A DNA stretch of 55,470 nucleotides from assembly GCF_001039355.2 (NCBI RefSeq), contig NW_019773731.1, forward strand, positions 1-55,470. The letters are read 5' to 3'. Shown here in pieces: positions 1 through 12,300 of this stretch. The notes beneath the pieces are model-generated. The model searched no databases and was not told the origin of the DNA. It was given only the letters and a program-made list of their open reading frames with translations. The position numbers were made by a program, and so were the translations under genes. Position 1 is the first letter of the stretch. Every line of letters starts with the position of its first letter. Source of the DNA: Lingula anatina (lineage: Eukaryota > Brachiopoda > Lingulata > Lingulida > Lingulidae).

Positions 1-787
1 TTGCCTTCGTCAATGGAGGCTCATTTTTGAGCGATTTAAGACATGGCTCTCCAAGGGAGAAGACGGACTCAAATTGTCCCTTTTTGAGCGATTAAAGACA
101 TTCCTGATGCCAAGAAAAGATTCATTAGTTGTGTCCCCAGATAAGGTAGAAATAAAGAAAGAAAATTAGTCTGAAAAGTGCAATGATGTAACGTTTAATA
201 CATTGGCCATATTTTTGTAATGCTTATCAGCTCTTACAATGCCTCGAAGAGGATAAGTAAGTATAAGCTCTATGGCAATCATTCTTATTTATGTTAAAAA
301 AACTATGAGGAACGATGAATCACTTGAGTGAAAACATTGGGCAAATTGCAAGACCAAAATTTCCTTTTTATGAATCATTTGATGATTTTGATGATTGCTC
401 TTCGCTTTGTTTTATCATCTACTAATGCTTTTATATTTTTTATTATTTTATTTTATTTTTGCAACTGAAAGAAACTCATTTCAATCAAATGTTTATCATT
501 AAGCATTTTATAGTTTACTTTATGCTTGTTCGTTGATTCCTTAAGGATTTACACATGTTATCGATATAAATCATTTTATCTGTTATCGTTGTGTTATTCC
601 TATGTTACTTCGTAGCAAATGCGTAGAATTCTTTGTTATCTAGCAAAAGTCTGAAGTGCTGAATTTAAGGCGACTGCGAAAATGACTCGAAATAGTAGTG
701 AAAATTTATGCGCTTACAGAAGAAATATTTAGGACCGAGAATGGGCGAGACTCGCGTCTTGACATATCTGGGACGCCTACAGCATTT
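1..787. other. AT-rich non-coding stretch
   Basis: No open reading frame, splice pattern or recognisable RNA gene was found on either strand. The sequence is AT-rich with short homopolymer runs and stops in all frames. It may be intergenic or part of an intron of a gene outside the window. Confidence 0.5.
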
Positions 788-1025
788 GGGGGGGGGGTGT
801 CAGGGGGGTCCTGATCCCCCTTGTATTTCTGAAATAATCACACCAATGGTCCCCTCTTCAAATTAAAAATTTGACCAGCCAAATCATAGTTCTAAACCGT
901 ATACCAAATGGCACCTTTCGCTCTTTAAAATACCAAAAAATTTCCAACGCCAAGGGAGGGTGGGGGGTCGGCTTCGCATCCGCGGACCCCCCCCCCCCCT
1001 GCAAATAATCCTGGATCCGCCCCTG
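788..1025. repeat. Miniature inverted-repeat-like element, copy 1
   Basis: A G-tract/C-tract bounded repeat. It shares several blocks with 17567-17828, including CCAAATCATAGTTCTA, TACCAAATGGCA, TAAAATACCAAAA, CCGCGGACCCCCC and CAAATAATCCTG. Its right end reads CTGGATCCGCCCCTG, the imperfect inverse of the left end of copy 2 (CAGTGGCGGATTTAG), so the family has inverted termini. The left end of this copy appears lost. Two short ORFs here are chance products of the repeat. It is likely a non-autonomous DNA transposon; no transposase is visible. Confidence 0.7.
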
Positions 1026-2673
1026 TACAGAAACAGTGAGCTTCGGTCTTCTTCTATCCAAGTGACTTTGATATCTATTTGAAGCGTGTATTTATCGAAC
1101 CCACCCCATAGTGAGAAGATATCAGTCATCAAATTCTACAGTATGCTTGTCTTGGATCGACAAAAGACACGTTAAGGCCAATTCCCGGTTTTATACTGCC
1201 CTCCTGTTAAAACTCGTCTACTCCATCTCGTCCTGAGGGTCTTCAGATGTTTGCTGACAAGTTACCAAGCATGATTTTTATTTATTATTTTTTTATGTGA
1301 ATTTTTATAAAACCGACGCCCAGACAAACACATTTGCTGTCTTCAGTTGTTTGTGACCACCATGATACGGACTTAACGATTTAACATATTTAGTCGACTT
1401 AATGTGAGGTCCTTTCTGACACTGTCATCTCCATTTTTTCCCCTCTTTTTCCGTGCCGCCATGACATAAATAAACTCAATGATTAAATCCAGGTTGAACT
1501 GATAAATGAGTTAATTTTAAGCAAGAAAAAACCATTTATGAAAATAGATATTTTAAAGAAATTATCTATTAATATATTTAGACGACTTTGTGGGAGGCAC
1601 CTTTGCTTTCTCAGCACCAAATGATCGCGTGTCCGTCTGATATAGACTTTATGCTCAACATTTTAAGCGATGTCCCGTAATACACCTGCGCCGTCTCCAG
1701 TTGTTTGTTGGTCACAATGATGCAGATTTTTTGATGTGATATATATAAGCGTGACGTATAAGATTATATCCCATAGGAAAGGATTATCTTGTGAATCACA
1801 GTGAAATGAAATGGGCAAAGGGTGAGTTGTCATTTTGAATACTTACGTTTCACCTTTGGCGGTTTTAAAATGTGTACCGTGAGACTGTTTCACGACGTAG
1901 ATAAGATCTCACGTAGATTAAGTTTAATCTCTAAGTTATCTCATTAGTGTCTATTATTGTGCAAAATTATTGCATTGCATTGCATTGCATTTTGATTTAT
2001 TTTCTTAAACGAGAGTTTCCGTGGGAATTTCTTTTATTTTTGTATAAGTTGCTTTTGAGTTCGTCTCAAGGGCTTGCTTACATTTTTGAAAAATGATTGT
2101 AATATGAAATTACTGACGTTTTTTGACAGAGCGGGTATTATTGGAGCTTATGTTTGTGGTGTGCAGTTAACCCCCCCCCCCCCCACACACACACACACAC
2201 ACACGCGCGTTTAATTTGGTTTTTAGATTAGAGAAAAGACATCAATAACTCTCAGTTTAACTGTTGTTTAAAAGAAACTATTACCATAACTTATAACAGC
2301 TGATAAAATTATTTGCCGGGCTCCTGATTTTACTGCTTTTGGGTGACTCCACTTTGTACATGATTTTTACTTTTTTTATCAACAACGTGCTTTTCGTCTG
2401 TCAGCTCCTGTAATCCTTATACACTGATACAGTGTACAGAACTTTACTCTGGGAGAAGGGAGCACTAGGATGAAAAGGGGTGGATAGGGGAAGGAAAAGG
2501 AGGAAAAAAATGAACAGCACAGTAGCAAAGGAAGAAAATATTCAGGCCTGTTGTGCCCCGTACCCCACTCCACCTCCCCCATTTGGATTCCCTCCCCGGA
2601 TCAGCCACTAAATGAGCCAATAACTATTTCAATAAAACAGACACATTTGCTGTCAGTTCCAGTTGCTCATATT
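1026..2673. other. Non-coding stretch downstream of the micro-exon gene
   Basis: No supported gene. It holds a C-run followed by a CA repeat at about 2171-2205, a TTGCATTGCATTGCATT run near 1970-1990, and a region of short stop-interrupted frames. It lies beyond the predicted polyadenylation signal of the minus-strand micro-exon gene. Confidence 0.5.
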
Positions 2674-2679
2674 TTTATT
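2674..2679 (-). terminator. Polyadenylation signal of the micro-exon gene
   Basis: The plus strand reads TTTATT, which is AATAAA on the minus strand, about 100 bp past the stop codon at 2778-2780. Position and hexamer fit a standard animal poly(A) signal; no transcript evidence is available. Confidence 0.6.
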
Positions 2680-2777
2680 GAAGCCATTGAAATTTCAAAC
2701 AGAAATGCGGTTTGTTCATGCGCCCAGATATCCTATAAATTACACGCAGGTCGGCGATGAATATTGGCTACTTCTTT

Positions 2778-2962
2778 TTAACCGTAGAAAGCTTTGCCGC
2801 CAATAAGGTTCACGTTGCACACCGTGGCGGGATAGTATTTTCCTACTTTAAGGCCAGTGGTGGCAGAGCCCGGAGCACAAGGCTGAAGCAGGGCACGACC
2901 GTTGGTGCAAAAGACCAGAGTGTGTGCGTCCCCGGCGTAGACGCCGTCATACCCGCACTTGC
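2778..2962 (-). other. Last coding exon: four-cysteine C-terminal cap
   Basis: The acceptor is TTCTAG before GCAAGTGC and the stop is TAA. It encodes 60 residues after the split Gly. Cysteines are spaced C-x15-C-x9-C-x19-C, with central text FCTNGRALLQPCAPGS. The pattern DG-Y-aromatic-C-x-NG-x-C-APG loosely resembles peritrophin-A/CBM14 chitin-binding domains, but two of the usual six cysteines are absent, so the match is tentative. It is the only non-repetitive folded part of the protein and may anchor it to a matrix. Confidence 0.75.
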
Positions 2963-3292
2963 CTAGAATTCAAAGTGCACGTGCTTTAAGGTTGCTTAGT
3001 TAATTAATTCACCATGCATGTTTTTGCGGTACACTTATAAGAATAAATTATAAGAGTAAATGAAATGTAAAAAGATGTTACATTAACATTAAAAACCAAG
3101 CTCGTAAAGCAAACATCTTTTAAGAGTTCTTTGCATAAGATACAAGACCGCTTGCTGAAACTTTGCAAGGATCTTTTACACCAAAGAAATAAGTGTTGTA
3201 TACTTGTATCGATAGTCATGAGTTACTGAATAAAACGTGTCACGTTTTTCTTTTTGAGAGAGAGAGAGAAAGAAAGAGAGTGCACGTGTGTT

Positions 3293-3341
<49 letters not shown>

Positions 3342-6300
3342 CACCAGCATAACTTCCGTGGTAGCGGAATTGTTGGCCATACAGTCCACCTAGGCCGCCG
3401 TACCCACCGTGACCGTAACCACCGTAGCCGCCGAGACCATTAAGTCCATAGCCAAGGCCAACCCCAGCTTTCCTAGAAAAAAAAATGTAGACATTTTAGA
3501 CTTTTAAAGATGCACTAAATTTTGGATAAACAACATAAATTGAATTTAAATAAATATATTTGCATAAAAATTTTATTATATATGGATATTTTGAGGAAAA
3601 ACTGCGATAGGCAATCCTAACCGGCTTTGGGTGAAAAAAAAATATAAAAAGGTTGATATTCTGGTTGAAGAAGCATATTCTTTTTATGACACAAATAAGG
3701 AAAGTATTAAATGGAAAAGTCAAAATACAGGACTTACCCCACACCGCCGACAAGACCAACCCCAGCTTTTCTATAGAGAAAAAAGACAAAAGTGACACAT
3801 AATGTTCAGATTAATTTTCAATAGATACAGATACTGTATAAGAATCGATATCCAAAGGTTAACATTATAATTAAAGAAGCATCTTTTTCTGATCTCAAAT
3901 TATATAAAAAATAAAGGAAAACGTGATATGGGTTGTTATAAAATAGACTTACCCCACACCGCCGACAAGGCCCACTCCGGCTTTTCTATAGAAAATAAAA
4001 CGGTGTCATTTAAGGTCAGATTATTTTTTTCACTGGATACACATATACAAGTCAGTATCAGAAGGTTAATATACTAATTAAAGAAGCTTTTTTTTCTGAT
4101 TACAAATAAGGCAAGAAATAAAGGAAAAATGAGACATATAGGTGGTTATAAAGTAGACTTACCCTACACCGCCGACAAGACCAACCCCAGCTTTTCTAGA
4201 GAAAATAAAACGATGCCATTTAAGGTTCAGATTATTTTTTCAATGGATACACATATCTAAGTCAGTATCAAAAGGTTAATATTCTAATTAAAGAAGCATT
4301 TCTTCTGGTCACAAATAAGGTAAGAAATAAACTGAAAAAAGTTGTTGTAAAGTAGACTTACCCTACACCGCCGATGAGGCCAGGCCCAGCTTTTCTAAAA
4401 AAAAAGGAAAAATAGTAACATTTTAGACTAAGATTCATTTTCATTGTAAGCAATAGAAAAACAGGAAATAAGAATTAAAAAGTGGAAATGCTGTTATAAC
4501 ATGGACTTACCCTACAGGACCGACAATGGTAGCTCCAACTTTTCTGTGGAAAAAAAGAAGATCTAGTTTTGTATGTATACACATGCATGAACAAACCTTA
4601 GAATTTGCAAAAACCCTGTAATGTTATGTATTTATCTGAGAAAAAATTATAGGTAGTTCTAATCATACTAGTGCAAATATAGATAATAAAAAGGTGGATG
4701 TTTCAATTTAATTGGCATGGACTTTTGAACTCAAATAACGAAAGAAATGAAAGTTTGAAAATGTTATTTTAAGAGGAACTTACCCTACACCGCCAATAAG
4801 GCCAGCACCAGCTTTGCTATAAAAAAAGGAAACAGTGACATTAAGACAACGATGCAATTACTTTTGGATAGATTATACGTTAAATGTCAAAGACGGAAAA
4901 CTGTTACTTTTGAAAATTAACATGTAAAAATAGATAAATCTGCCATCTGGTGGAACGACACTAAGAAGTCTTACAGACAGTTTATAGTTTATTTCTCTTG
5001 GAACAGGAAAGGAAATAAATTAATAAAAGTTAGAAAATGCGTTATTAACATGATCTTACCCAACGCCGCCATAGCCAACTGCACCAACACTAGAGAGGAA
5101 AAGATTTTAGTTCAAAAAGTATTTCATTTTAAACACATATATTTAAGGCAAGAAATGAAATTACATAAACGTTATAATGTCATGGAATTATCTGAAAAAG
5201 TTTCAATCGCACCAGAGTGAAAAAAATTAGAGCTTTATATTCTAATAAAAAAAGTTATCTTAATACAAATCAGGAAGGACATAATTGAACAGATGTTGTT
5301 ATGACTGTGCCTTACCCAACAGGGGCGACAAGACCAGCTCCAGCTTTTCTATAAAAAATAAGATAATGGCGACATTTTAGGTCGTAATTGAATTTCATTT
5401 AGATACACACGCTTAAAGACCAATGAATACTAAAAACGTTGTAATGCACACGTCAAAAGCATGTTAAAGGAAAATTTAAAAGGAATTAAGAACAGGATTA
5501 TATATTCAAATTCAGTAAACATTTTATTTTAAACATAAGGAAGACAAAAATATAACATAAAAACGCCGTAATAACATGGACTTACCCTACAACGCCGCCA
5601 TAACCAACTCCGCCATATCCAACTCCAGCTTTTCTAGAAGGGAAAGAAAGAAAAATGTCGATAATAAAGGTGATGAAGCAATTTAGTACCAGATAGACAC
5701 AATTAAAACATCGAATTGCCCATTCACTTAAATTTTGTGGGGTTTATCTGGAAAAGCTGATATAGGTGGTTTCAATCATACTAGATTGACAATAAACAAT
5801 AAAATGTTTTGTTCTAATCGAAACATTTTCTTTTGAATACGAATAACAAAAGAAAGAAAAGTAAGTGAAAATGCTCTTATAAGATGGACTTACCCCACAC
5901 CGCCGACAAGGCCAGCTCCAGCTTTGCTATAAAGATAAAAAACTGTAGAATTAAGACGGTGTCAAGATGCAATTACTTTTGGATATACGAATCTGCAAAA
6001 ACGTTGTTATGTTATGTAATGATCCCCTTAAAGCGTTATAGGCAGTTCAAAGTTCACTATGTACTGTGAGTAGAATCAATGAAAAGACTGTTATTCTCAT
6101 CCAAGAAACATTTTCTTTGGGAAACAAGTAAGAAAGATATCATATAGAATAAATACAAAACACACGCTGAGACTTTATTTTAATATTTTCATACCGTTAG
6201 CTCTCAGCTTGTGCTTAATTATTATCACATATAATTCAACTACTGAGCTGATGAACACTTTTGCAAAAGAAAGATGTCATTTAAAGTTTGAAAAGCGCTG

Positions 6301-9300
6301 ACGTAACATCGACTTACCCAACAGCGCCGCCATAACCAACTGCACCCACGCTAGAGAGGAAAAAGGTTTAAGATGTATTTTATTCTTAACATGTACAAGA
6401 AACGAAACAAATGAAATTGCAAAAACGTTGTAATATCGTGGACTTTTCTGATAAAATCGTTACGGTCAGTTCGAATCATATTAGAGTTTAAAGAAAAGAA
6501 TATTCTAACTGACAAGATTTTCATCTGAACAAAAATCAGGAAGGAAATAAATTAAAATACGGAGTTATAACATGGTCTTACCCTACAGGGCCGACAAGAC
6601 CAGCTCCAGCTTTTCTACAGAAAAATAGAAAATGGCGACATTTTAGGTCATGGCCCAATATCGTTTGGATACACAAGCGCCAAAGCTAATGTTTATGAGA
6701 AAACGATGTAATGTCATTGACTTATCCACAAGAAGATATTTTAAGAAATCTCAATCGCGTTAGAAAAGAAAGAATATAAATATATATTCTTATTCGGGAA
6801 GATTTTTTGTCAAATACCAATGAAGCATTTAAAAATCATTTAAAATAAGAGAACGCTGCTATAACATGGACTTACCCTACAGCGCCACCATAACCAACTC
6901 CGCCATATCCGACTCCGGCTTTTCTAGAGGGGAAAAAATAAAACGTCAACATTGAAGACACTAATACATTTTCATATATATAGACGCGTACAATACAATA
7001 CAATGAACATGCATAAACGCTGTTATTTCATGAAATAAACTGAAAATGCCGCTATAGGTAGTTCAAATCACACTTGTATAAAAAATGGGAAAAATGATAA
7101 AAAGGGTTCACGATACAATCTACGCATTTCATTTTGAAAGTAAAAAAGTGTAAAAACGCTGTTATGAGATGAACTTACCCTACAGGAGCGACAACGCCAG
7201 CACCAGCTTTACTATAAATAAAAAAGAAAAGGGTTAAGTTAAGGTGGCGTTTATATGCAATGTCTTTTGGATAGATAACAAGTGAAAAAACATAACTATG
7301 GAAAAAGATGAAATGTTATGGAAAGCCGTTTAAGGATATTTCCACTGTACTACAGTGGAACGCAAGGAAGAAAGAAATCAGTTAAATTTTAAAAAAGTCT
7401 GTAGTAATATGTACTCACCCTGCAATGCCGCCATAGCCTCCTACACCAACGCTAGAGGAGGAAAAAAGAAAACATTTTGGGTTTGAGAGGATTTATTTTT
7501 AACATCTAAATTGAAGAAGTAAATGAAAACCAAAGTGAGAAGAAATAAATTGTTTATATACTAAATCAAGAACCATTTTCATCTGAACATAAATCAGGAA
7601 GAAAATAATTTTTTTTTTTGTTATAACATGGTCTTCCCCTACAGGGGCGACAAGGCCAGCTCCAGCTTTTCTACAGAAAAAAAAAGAAAATGGCGACATT
7701 TTTTAGGTAAAGACAAAATTTCATTTGGATACACAAGTGTAAAAAGTAATGATTGCAAGAAAGCTCTAGTACCGTGGTCTTAAAAAAAAAACATGTCATA
7801 AGAAGTTTGACAGCGTTAAAGCAAAAGAAACTATTTTAAAGGCTTATATTCTAATTCAGATGCATTTCATTTCAATCACAATTAAGGCGAAAGGAATTAA
7901 TTAAAATGCAAAGTCGATATTATTACACGGACTTACCCAATACCGCCGGCAAGTCCAACTCCAGCTTTTCTGGAGAAAAAAAAGAAAGAAAAAACGTCGT
8001 CATCGAAGGTAATTACAAATTTTCATGTATGTATAGACACCTATAAAATTAAATATACTAAAAGACAGTTATTTTATGGACTTATCTGAAAAAGCTGTTG
8101 TAGGCAGTTCAAATCATACAATAGTGAAAGTAAATGAGCATAATGATAATGACGGTCATATTTTAATTGATAAGCATTTCCTTTTGGGCACCAATAACAA
8201 ACCAAATGAAAGTAAAGAAATGATGTTATATTCGATTCAAGATGAACATGTTCATTTGAAAAATAATTTAGAAGGAAATGCATGGAAATATGTTGTCATA
8301 ACATGGTCTTACCCCACACCACCGATAAGGCCAGCTCCAGCTTTTCTAAATAAAAAAGAAAAATGGTCATGATACAATTTTATTTAGATACACCTTTAGT
8401 TCAGTGAGCATTCTTATTCAATCCCAAATAAGGCAAAAAATAAATTAAAATGTGAAAACGCAGTAATAATATGTACTTACCCTACAACGCCGCCATAACC
8501 AACTCCAGCTTTTCTGTAAGAAAAAAAAAAGTTGATATCGAAGGTAATGTATTTATGTATACACAAGCGTTAAAATGAATATGCTTATATAATGGCCGTA
8601 TACTTTAAAGATATGGCCGTATCCGGAAAATGTTACAAGGAGCTCCGATCACACTAGAGTGAGAAGCAAAGGTAATGAAAAGGTAGGTGTTTCAGTCTGA
8701 TAAGCATTTCCTATTAAACACAAATAATGAGAAGGACTTACCCTACACCACCGACAAGGCCGGCTCCAGCTTTACTATAAAGAAAAAAGGAAGCATTAAG
8801 TCGACGCAAAAACGTTACTTTTAGACCTATCACACGTAAAAACTGATGCAATTAAGAAAACGGTCCAATGTTTTGAATTGTAGTTGTAGGTAGATCACAT
8901 AACACTACAGTGGTTGAAAATTATATGCAAATATTGATATTCTACACCAAAATGCATTTTCTTTAGAAGACAGATAATAAAGGGTTCAATAAAAGTTTGA
9001 AAAACGCTGTAGTAACATGGACTTACCCTACAACGCCGCCGTAACCTCCCACACCCACGCTAGAGGGGGGAAGAAAGGAGATATTTCATGTCTAATAGGT
9101 GCATTTTATATTAAACATTCTTGAGTAAAGAAGGAAATGAAAATTTAAAACATGCAACCTTTTTCTATTAATCTAACTGGTGTGAAAATAAATGGGAATT
9201 TGGTTTTGTAATTCATGATCCAGGCCCGTAGCCAGGGGGGGGTTCGGGGGGTTCGAAAGAACCACCCTTTTTGCTGGGAAAAGGTCCACTCTGGATAAAA

Positions 9301-12300
9301 TTTGACCTACGTATTTGAGGATTTTATGGTAAAAGGTCCACTTTTTCAGAAAACGAACCCCCCCCCCCCCCCCCTCCTCTGAAATTGCTGGCTACGGGCC
9401 TGTGATCTGAACCATTTTCTTTTAAAAACAAACTAGAAAATAGATAAAAACGTGTTGGTATAACATGGTCTTACCCTACAGGGGCTACAAGGCCAGCTCC
9501 AGCTTTTCTACAGAAAAAAAAAAAGAAAGTGGCTTCATTTTAAGTCGTGATGGAATTTCATTTGGATAAACGCGTAAAAAACATATGCAAAAGAAGAGTA
9601 ATACAAAACCATATTAGCAAAAATCTTTTAAGAAGCTTTAATCAAGTTAAAGCAAAAGAAGATAAGAAAAACCGTTCATATTTTAATTCAACAGCGATTT
9701 AATATCAAATCAAATAAGGCAAAAAGGAAATTACTTAAAATGTGAAAACGCTGTAATAACATGTACTTACCCTGCAACGCCGCCATAACCAACGCCGCCA
9801 TAACCAACTCCAGCTTTTCTAGAGGGGATAGAAAGAGAAACGTCGACAATGAAGGTTTTAATGCATGCTCTATGTAAAGACACGCGTAAAAGCGAACATG
9901 CTCAAAATTGTTATCTGAAAGAATTGTTATAGGCAGTTCCAATCCTATTAAAGTGAAAACAAATAATAGTAATTATAATAAAGGTTCATGTTTCAATTTG
10001 ATAAGGTTTTGAACACAAATCAGGAAATAGATAAATAAATTAAAACACCGTTATAAGTTGGTCTTACCCTACGGGGGCGACGACGCCAGCTTTTCTACAG
10101 AAAAAAAGAAAAAGACGACATTTTAGGTTGATGATGACGCATATAGACGTAGATGTGTGAAAAACCAAATAATAGACTAAAACATTAATATGTCGTGGGG
10201 ATTTGAAGCGGTTAACATTAATATGTCGTGGGGATTTGAAGTTTCAGATTCAATAATGGAAAATGGAAATAAAAGAATCTATCAATCTAGCGTTAAAAAG
10301 CGGTTTCTTTAGGAAATAAATAGAAAAAAATGGAAACTCTTACCCAATGCCATAACCAGCTCCGACTTTTCTGAAGACAAAAGGAAGACGATTTAAGTTA
10401 TGGTGCATTTTCCTTTGGGTATACAATATAAAAATCAATTCACGATAGTATGTAAAGAACTTTTCTTTAAACATTTAATAGGCAGTTACATGTACAGCCG
10501 CGATAAATGACGAAGAAATGAAAACCGTTGTTATCTTCATTCAAGAAGCATTTCTTATCTGAATATGAATAAGGAAAAAGATAAATTAAAAGGTGAAAAC
10601 GCTGTTATAACAAGAACTTACCCTACACCGCCGGCAAGGCCTACTCCACCAGCTTTTCTATTGAAACAAAAAGAAAACAGCATCCTTTTAGGTTGAGAAA
10701 CAAGTTTTGGATACATTTGTAAAATACACATACATGTACGTGTAGGCCTAGAAATACCTGAATATTCGAAAGCGCTGTACTGTTATGGACTGATAAAAAG
10801 CCATTATATGCCGGTATTTATCAGCAATTTTTAATATTTGTGACTTCAGAAACGTTTTCTTTTGAACTTAAATAAGGAAATATAAAAAAACAAAGTTAAA
10901 AAGTACTATTACAGCATAGACTTACCCAACAACGCCGCCGTAACCAACGCCAGCTTTTCTAGAACAGAAATGTAAACGGCGACATTTCAAGTTAAGTTTA
11001 TTTTTATTGGAACGAAAATAAAGAAAAAATGTCAATATTTCATTTCAATAACCATTTTCTTTTCAACGTAAGTAAGGGACAAAACATGCCAAATAAAAAA
11101 ACCTTATTATAACATGGACTTACCCTACAACGCCGCCATAGCCAACTCCGCCATAGCCAACTCCAGCTTTTCTACAGGGAAAAATAGAAACGGCAAAATT
11201 TAAGTTAAGATGTACTTTTATTGGAACGAGGAGCAATAGAAAGATAAACATTCCAATAAGAGAAATTTTTTCCTTTGAACATAAGGAGTGAACAAAAATG
11301 AAAAAAAAATGTAGGCTTCATATAAACTTACCCTACAACGCCGCCATAACCAACTCCGCCATATCCAACTCCAGCTTTTCTACAGGGAAAAATGGAAACG
11401 GAGAAATTTAGGTAAAGATACACTTTTATTGGAACGAGGAGCAATAGAAATATAGATATTCCAGGTATACAAGAGAAACTTTATCCTTTGAACATAAGGA
11501 GAGAAAACAAAAATTAAAAAAAAAAAAAAACTGTAGGCTTTATATAAACTTACCCTACAACGCCGCCGTATCCAACTCCAGCTTTTCTAAAGAAAAAATG
11601 AAAACGGTGACATTTTAGGATATGTTTTATTTTAGGTTTCTGTTGTATGCAAACACGTACAAAATATGACAAACAAAATAAAAGAAAATCCAGAAAGGAA
11701 TAAACGTAAATGCAAAAGCTCTGTTATAATGTTATAACACATGCTCACCCAACACCGCCGACAAGGCCAACCCCAGCTTTTCTAGAGAAAAAAGAAAACA
11801 GTAACATTTGAGGGCCATATTAATTTTTTATATGAATGTTGGCATCAGAAAAATTAATATTCAAAAGATTAAAGACGCATTTTCCTCTGAAAACGAATAA
11901 GGTAGGAAATAAAGGAAATGTGAATAAAAGTCGTTACAACGAAGACTTACCCCACACCGCCGACGAGACCAACTCCAGCTTTTCTAGAGGAAAAGAGAAA
12001 ACGGAAACATTGAAGGTTAAGGTGCAATATTTTGTATAAAATACAGTTTGAAAAATCGGTAAATATGTGCAAACGCTGTACTGTTTTTAACTGACCCGTA
12101 CTGGTCCTATGCAATGAACAAGTTTTTTATGACCCTCCAAGAAACAGTTTCTTTTGGACACTTACAGAGCAAGAAACCATAAAAAGGTTGAAAATGCAGT
12201 TGTTACATGGACTTACCCTACAACGCCGCCATAGCCTCCTACACCCACGCTGGAAGGAGAAATAGGGACAGCATTTAAGTTTAAAATTGCGTTTTATTAC

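Noticed and set aside
2757-2966. Plus-strand ORF over the last exon of the micro-exon gene
   Set aside because: Antisense shadow of the Cys-containing exon, which has the splice sites and reading-frame continuity.
8074-8372. ORFs on both strands near 8.1-8.4 kb
   Set aside because: They overlap introns and a micro-exon of the minus-strand gene with no independent support.
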